A DNA stretch of 64,000 bases from Trichoplax adhaerens. Its lineage: Eukaryota > Placozoa > Uniplacotomia > Trichoplacea > Trichoplacidae. Below are positions 59,514 to 64,000 of the stretch, piece after piece. The notes beneath the pieces were generated by a model. It ran no database searches. It saw nothing but the letters and a program-made list of their open reading frames with translations, and was not told the origin of the DNA. The translations under genes and the position numbers were made by a program. The DNA lies in NCBI RefSeq assembly GCF_000150275.1, contig NW_002060961.1, positions 744,568 through 808,567 on the forward strand, written 5' to 3'. Every line of letters starts with the position of its first letter. Position 1 is the stretch's first letter.

Positions 59514-62500
59514 TTGCAACTAATTGTAAATGGTCGATAAGGAAGTAAAAGTAGTAACGCTACTACATCGCTAAATCTTTACATATTCTAACGCGAATAG
59601 TAACACGGTTAACACGCGTTCAGTGTATATTAGATATAATTTGCAGTTGATATGGTTTTTTCAAATAATACACTAGAAAAAGGATTATTGTTACTCACCT
59701 AGTGCCGGTCATTTTATGGTAGATTGGATATTTCTTGAAAAAAAGGATTACCAGTAAAAACATTTATGTAGACGTAGATTGATAATGTTAATGATGATAA
59801 TGATTAGTATTTATCAAGATGCGTTGAACCAACTTCTTGCTACTATTTCATGATATCCAAATGATTACTTCAAAGGAAAACTTAATCATCGTACCAATTG
59901 ACCGCCTACAATTAAATTTAATAATTGATTAACTACGCCAACTTTATTAATCGCTATGTAAAATAATTTTGGATATGTTATAAATTTTAAAACAATAATT
60001 ACTAGTCACTGATAACGTCTAGATTTTTTTACTTGCTGTAATCCGTTGCGTTACTATTGCTCATTTATTACTTAATTCTATCCATTCAGTCATTAATAAT
60101 ATTTTCCAAAGATAAAATCTACCATTTCATATTTTTACTTATTTTTTTATTCTTTCGATTTATATCTACTGGTTAATTTTTTATGCTTTTCTCTGTACTA
60201 TATATCAAAATACGCTTTTATTGGGGTTTTAAATTAATCAATTTTAATTGAAGTTGGTATTCGGATTCATAAACTGCTGGCTCTGAAATTACCTTATAAA
60301 TTCTATTATAGTATAATTAACTATATTTGCATTTCATCGATATTGTATTCATCGATGTATTGAAAAGCGTAGTTGTTATCATGTAACAAGCAGTACGACT
60401 GGTATTTGAGGCAATGCCAAGGAATGTTTGTCACTGTCATGACGGCTAGCTGGTTGCTGAACTTGAATTATAATTGGAAATTTAAATTGGGCGAATTAAC
60501 AAAGAAAAAAATTATCAATCTTACCTTCAACAGCATACATAATTGCAAGCTTTCATAAGATTATTACGATTCAAGAAGAGTACCGCAAGAACCAGATGAT
60601 ATCGTGTTTAAGAGTACTTTTAGATGGTCTCATTAAATGCTTAATTGACTAATTGCTAATAATTAGCATTCGTCAAATTTGTCTTTGAAAGTGTGTTGAT
60701 AACCAAAGAGCAAGAGTGAAAAAACGGCGATTATACTATTATATGAATTCACTGGTCTCCAACTGAAGCCTTACATTGCAACTTCAGCAAATCCAGTAAC
60801 CGAAAATGCTGTGATCATTACAATTGTCGATGAATAGCAATTCCTTGATTTTAAACCTTTCGAACGTAATTGATTTTTCTACGATTAATGCTCATATGGA
60901 ATCAACGGTTGATCAATATAAGGTATATGTAAACATAATGATAAAAAAAACAAACTGTCCTACAGCTAAATAAATAGCGTTTATTTGAGTACTATTAGCA
61001 ATCCTTATAATAAAGATACGACCATTTAATTGAATGGTTCTGTCAGTTTCAATTACTGTAATGTATATATCTATACATATTTTTAACTATACGTATGTGC
61101 CAGATAATAAACCAGGGCTGTAATTATTTTATATCGTTATCAATATTCAATAAATATTTAACATTTAATTAGATTTGGTGTCATTAACTTGACGAAAAGA
61201 AATATTTTTACAGTAACAAGTCTTCAGACTTAACAGTGATATTACCGTAATATTTCTATATCAATAATGAAAGTTATTAACAATAGTAATATTAATTAAT
61301 GAATAAAACTCTAACTTGTAATTGAAATATTACTCAACCCATCATTGCTACTGTTTCTATATACTGTTACAGCTACTACTATAACTATGCTAAGATTGCA
61401 AGATAATGAAATTGTGACTTGTTGTATAATTTCTTCAACAGAAGAACTGGATTTGTATATTCATGTTCAGATAAAATACAACAAATAATTTTTTTCATAA
61501 AAGTATGATAATATCTAGGTATATATACAGTAGGCTAATCAATAAATAACTGCTTACGAAACTAAGAGTAAAATTTGATGTGGGTGGAAACTTCTCATTT
61601 AATTGCAAACGCAAATGCAAAGGGTTGATTTCGATCAATCGTCTATCTTTCTTCTTATGTGTATATAAATATATATATACTCGCATGTAATATCAATCTA
61701 TCATCTATGAATGACATTGATTTCAATCTAATATTAATTTTAGTATCTTTTTCAACATACTTGCCATTCTTTGTTACCACTGTTGTTACTAACTTTCTCA
61801 CCAATACATTCAATGTTCAATATATTATTGTATGGTTTGCTTTACGATCAAAATGTCATGATGGGGTTTTTACAATTACTTATTGAAACTCTTCATGTCT
61901 ACTTTTGATACCAATAGATATCATCGCTGTTATTATCACTTTCATATTTAAGAATGATTTTCCTTTTCTTAATTTGCATAACATTTTCATGGTCAAATTA
62001 ATTCTATAATTGTTCTCTTTAAGTAGCATTTACTCGTATACATGCAATGAGTTGATATTAAATCTAATAAAAATCATAATGACTGTTGTAAATGTAGCCT
62101 TTGATGAATCTATGTGTATGTAACTTGACTTCGAGGTACTCTGATGAAGACTCAGCGATGGAGTAATACTTGTGTAATCTTTACAAATTGCGTTTATTAA
62201 CTTCTATCCAAATAGAATTAGAATTACTCTTAGCAATGTAAGAGGTTATATACCACTGATGTTCTCCACAATCGATATCTTAAGAACTTAGCTACTTAGA
62301 GAGTATCTCTTGACACTAGCATCCTTGAATGACTGATTGCACGATATACACACTTATAAGTATGATGTCTTTCGGCTACTGATTGGTTACAGATAAGTCA
62401 GATAACCTGACCGGATATAGTTCTCATATGATAACAAGTACCAATGCAGTTATCCTATCTTATGTTGTACAGCAGGATGATATCCTTGCATGTTCGTAAA

Positions 62501-63200
62501 GGTACTAAGTTAGAGTATACAAACTATACTATAAATAATGCCAAATTACAACAATGATACAAAGATTATACTGCTATTTCGCGTAGGAAATTAGCTTATT
62601 GGTTGAATACAATTCTTTTATTATACTTATCATATAGAATTTCACGATTTAGTAGCGACGAAGTATGATAGAGCGAGCATAGAACTACGCTATGGTATAT
62701 ACAGTATCATCTAGCTTCAAAATTAGAGTACTTTTAATTTACTTTTTTGCTTGTTTTAAATAATTGAAATCGATTGCAAGCTTCGAATAAGATTATTCAT
62801 CAGAGGGCTACTATAAATAAATCGAGAATAATTATTACTGTCCTATGTATAGTGCTACCTTTTTTAATTTGGCTCTTAGAAATAACGTAAAATAATCATA
62901 CTATTCCTCGCTATGCATAATTAATTTAATACAATTTCTAATTTTTAGTTAAAGTAAATAAAAATTGCGATATTTGGAAGGATCTTAAGTTCTGCTAACG
63001 TGGGGATCGGCTTTCTTTCGAGTCAAAGAAGTGCGAGTTATCGTTATATGATAGCATAACGAAGCTAAGACATGCCGTAGATCCGTTCAATTAATTATCT
63101 TATAATCATTTCATTCTTTTTTATTAAAGGAATAGAATACAATAGGGCAAGCATTCAACTTTACTTTCTGTTAGGAAAGACGTAGCTTGCGGCGGATTCA
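59514..63200. other. AT-rich downstream DNA, no gene recognised
   Basis: No frame here exceeds 75 codons. A 61-codon frame at 60373-60558 contains a faintly LRR-like phrase (KIINLTFNSIHN) but no cysteine cap or second repeat. The frames at 61495-61886 are low-complexity. Nothing can be supported. Confidence 0.45.
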
Positions 63201-63338
63201 ATGAATCAGCCTTTATTTGCGAACGCAGCATTAATTTTTTTACTTATCAGCGGGCTAATTATTCACATGTTGTTTCTTTTCATATACACAGGATATGACG
63301 TCTTTATCAGTTTAAGGGAAGCTTTTGCACCTCCTTAG
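63201..63338 (+). CDS. Possible small membrane-protein ORF (45 aa)
   Basis: The ATG at 63201 opens a 45-codon frame ending in TAG at 63338. The product starts MNQPLFANAALIFLLISGLI and contains one continuous hydrophobic segment (about residues 9-32) followed by a short polar tail (YDVFISLREAFAPP). The local sequence is somewhat less AT-rich than its surroundings, which is the main reason for listing it. AT-rich DNA readily yields hydrophobic short frames by chance, and I recognise no family. It could also be part of a longer spliced gene. Confidence 0.2.
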   Translation: MNQPLFANAALIFLLISGLIIHMLFLFIYTGYDVFISLREAFAPP

Positions 63339-64000
63339 CGACGCTAATTGCTGATGGCTTGCTGTTAATTTTCAAAGACGACTGCTTTTTAAGTAAACAA
63401 GTTTCTATCTTGGCGGTCGGGTTTATCCACTAGTGATCAAATAGCAACGGTGCTAAACTATGAATAAGAGAAGAGCACTTGGAGTAAACGGATACGCCTT
63501 TAAAATATAAATGTTGTGAAATAAGATTTGATTAATTATTAATAATTAAAGCTATAAACCTAGAGGAGTATAACAAATTTTATATTCTATTTTGCGATTA
63601 CTGAATTAGTCTATTACTGTATATTCAGGAGTTTAAGTGATAGAGAAAAATTGAGGAAATAAAGCTCTTTGGTGGTAAAACATTATAAAGTCGAAGGAAT
63701 TCTGTTATTTTTCCATATGCCTCGTAATAGTTTACCAGATTCCTGACTATCATAAACTTCCTTTATTACTTCATTGTGGGCTATATGTAACTTAAAATGC
63801 TTTTAACATTGAAAAATTGATCCAAATGCTAGAGGTACGATGTATGTAATATAAAAATGAAGCAGTAAATTATGAAGATAGACTAGTAGTCACTTTAAGT
63901 GCTAAAGGTAGTTTACAATTGCAACCCGACTGGTTTCCTTATTATGCATGCTGTAAAAAAGTTGACAATATTTTTGGCTGATCCCACCCACCCGCATTGG
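63339..64000. other. Window end, nothing recognised
   Basis: AT-rich sequence with stops in all frames. The last 25 bases are GC-richer (GATCCCACCCACCCGC), but the window ends before any feature can be defined. Confidence 0.4.

Noticed and set aside
60373-60930. Possible LRR-gene relic (phrases KIINLTFNSIHN and SLILNLSNVIDFS)
   Set aside because: Only isolated LxxLxxN-like phrases are visible, with no 24-residue periodicity, no cysteine caps and no phase-2 splice sites. Chance is adequate in Ile/Leu/Asn-rich translation.

Overview
This window is eukaryotic nuclear DNA from an animal. Every recognisable gene is split into many short exons with GT-AG introns, the non-coding DNA is strongly AT-rich, and the four identifiable proteins are animal-type: macoilin, a two-kinase-domain p90 ribosomal S6 kinase (RSK), spermine synthase and a leucine-rich-repeat (LRR) transmembrane receptor. 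Short proteins with no extra domains, high similarity to the vertebrate versions and low GC suggest an early-branching metazoan. A placozoan such as Trichoplax or Hoilungia is my best guess, but that is inference from general character, not from a diagnostic marker.

Layout. 1-784 (+) holds the last two exons of an unrecognised gene. 785-9020 is non-coding and carries a palindrome-rich repeat cluster (about 4561-5110) and a degenerate long-period repeat (about 6360-7330). 9021-14177 (+) is macoilin in 10 exons (675 aa). A second palindromic cluster (about 14530-15170) precedes RSK at 15439-24838 (+), 25 exons, 732 aa. RSK converges on spermine synthase at 30556-26370 (-), 11 exons, 368 aa, whose start codon lies about 110 bp from a third palindromic cluster (30669-30776). 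About 31000-45680 is a gene desert of some 14.6 kb. 45681-59348 (+) is the LRR receptor in 14 exons (874 aa), with an 8.9-kb first intron containing the fourth palindromic cluster (51643-51890) and a fold-back element (52137-52339). After 59348 I see only a trinucleotide repeat and one doubtful small ORF.

I assembled the exons by hand from splice sites, reading phase and remembered family conservation. In all four complete models the exon lengths sum to a multiple of three, with totals of 675, 732, 368 and 874 residues. The human macoilin, RSK1 and spermine synthase proteins have about 664, 735 and 366, which is strong internal support for the models.

The genes do not form an operon or a shared pathway. 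They are unrelated housekeeping or signalling genes: an ER coiled-coil membrane protein, an ERK-activated kinase, a polyamine enzyme and an adhesion-type receptor. The most unusual features are a probable minor-spliceosome (U12-type) AT-AA intron in spermine synthase, the four TACAGTA/TACTGTA palindrome clusters (two just upstream of start codons), and the repetitive charged tail of the LRR receptor. I found no mobile-element protein, rRNA, tRNA or CRISPR array.
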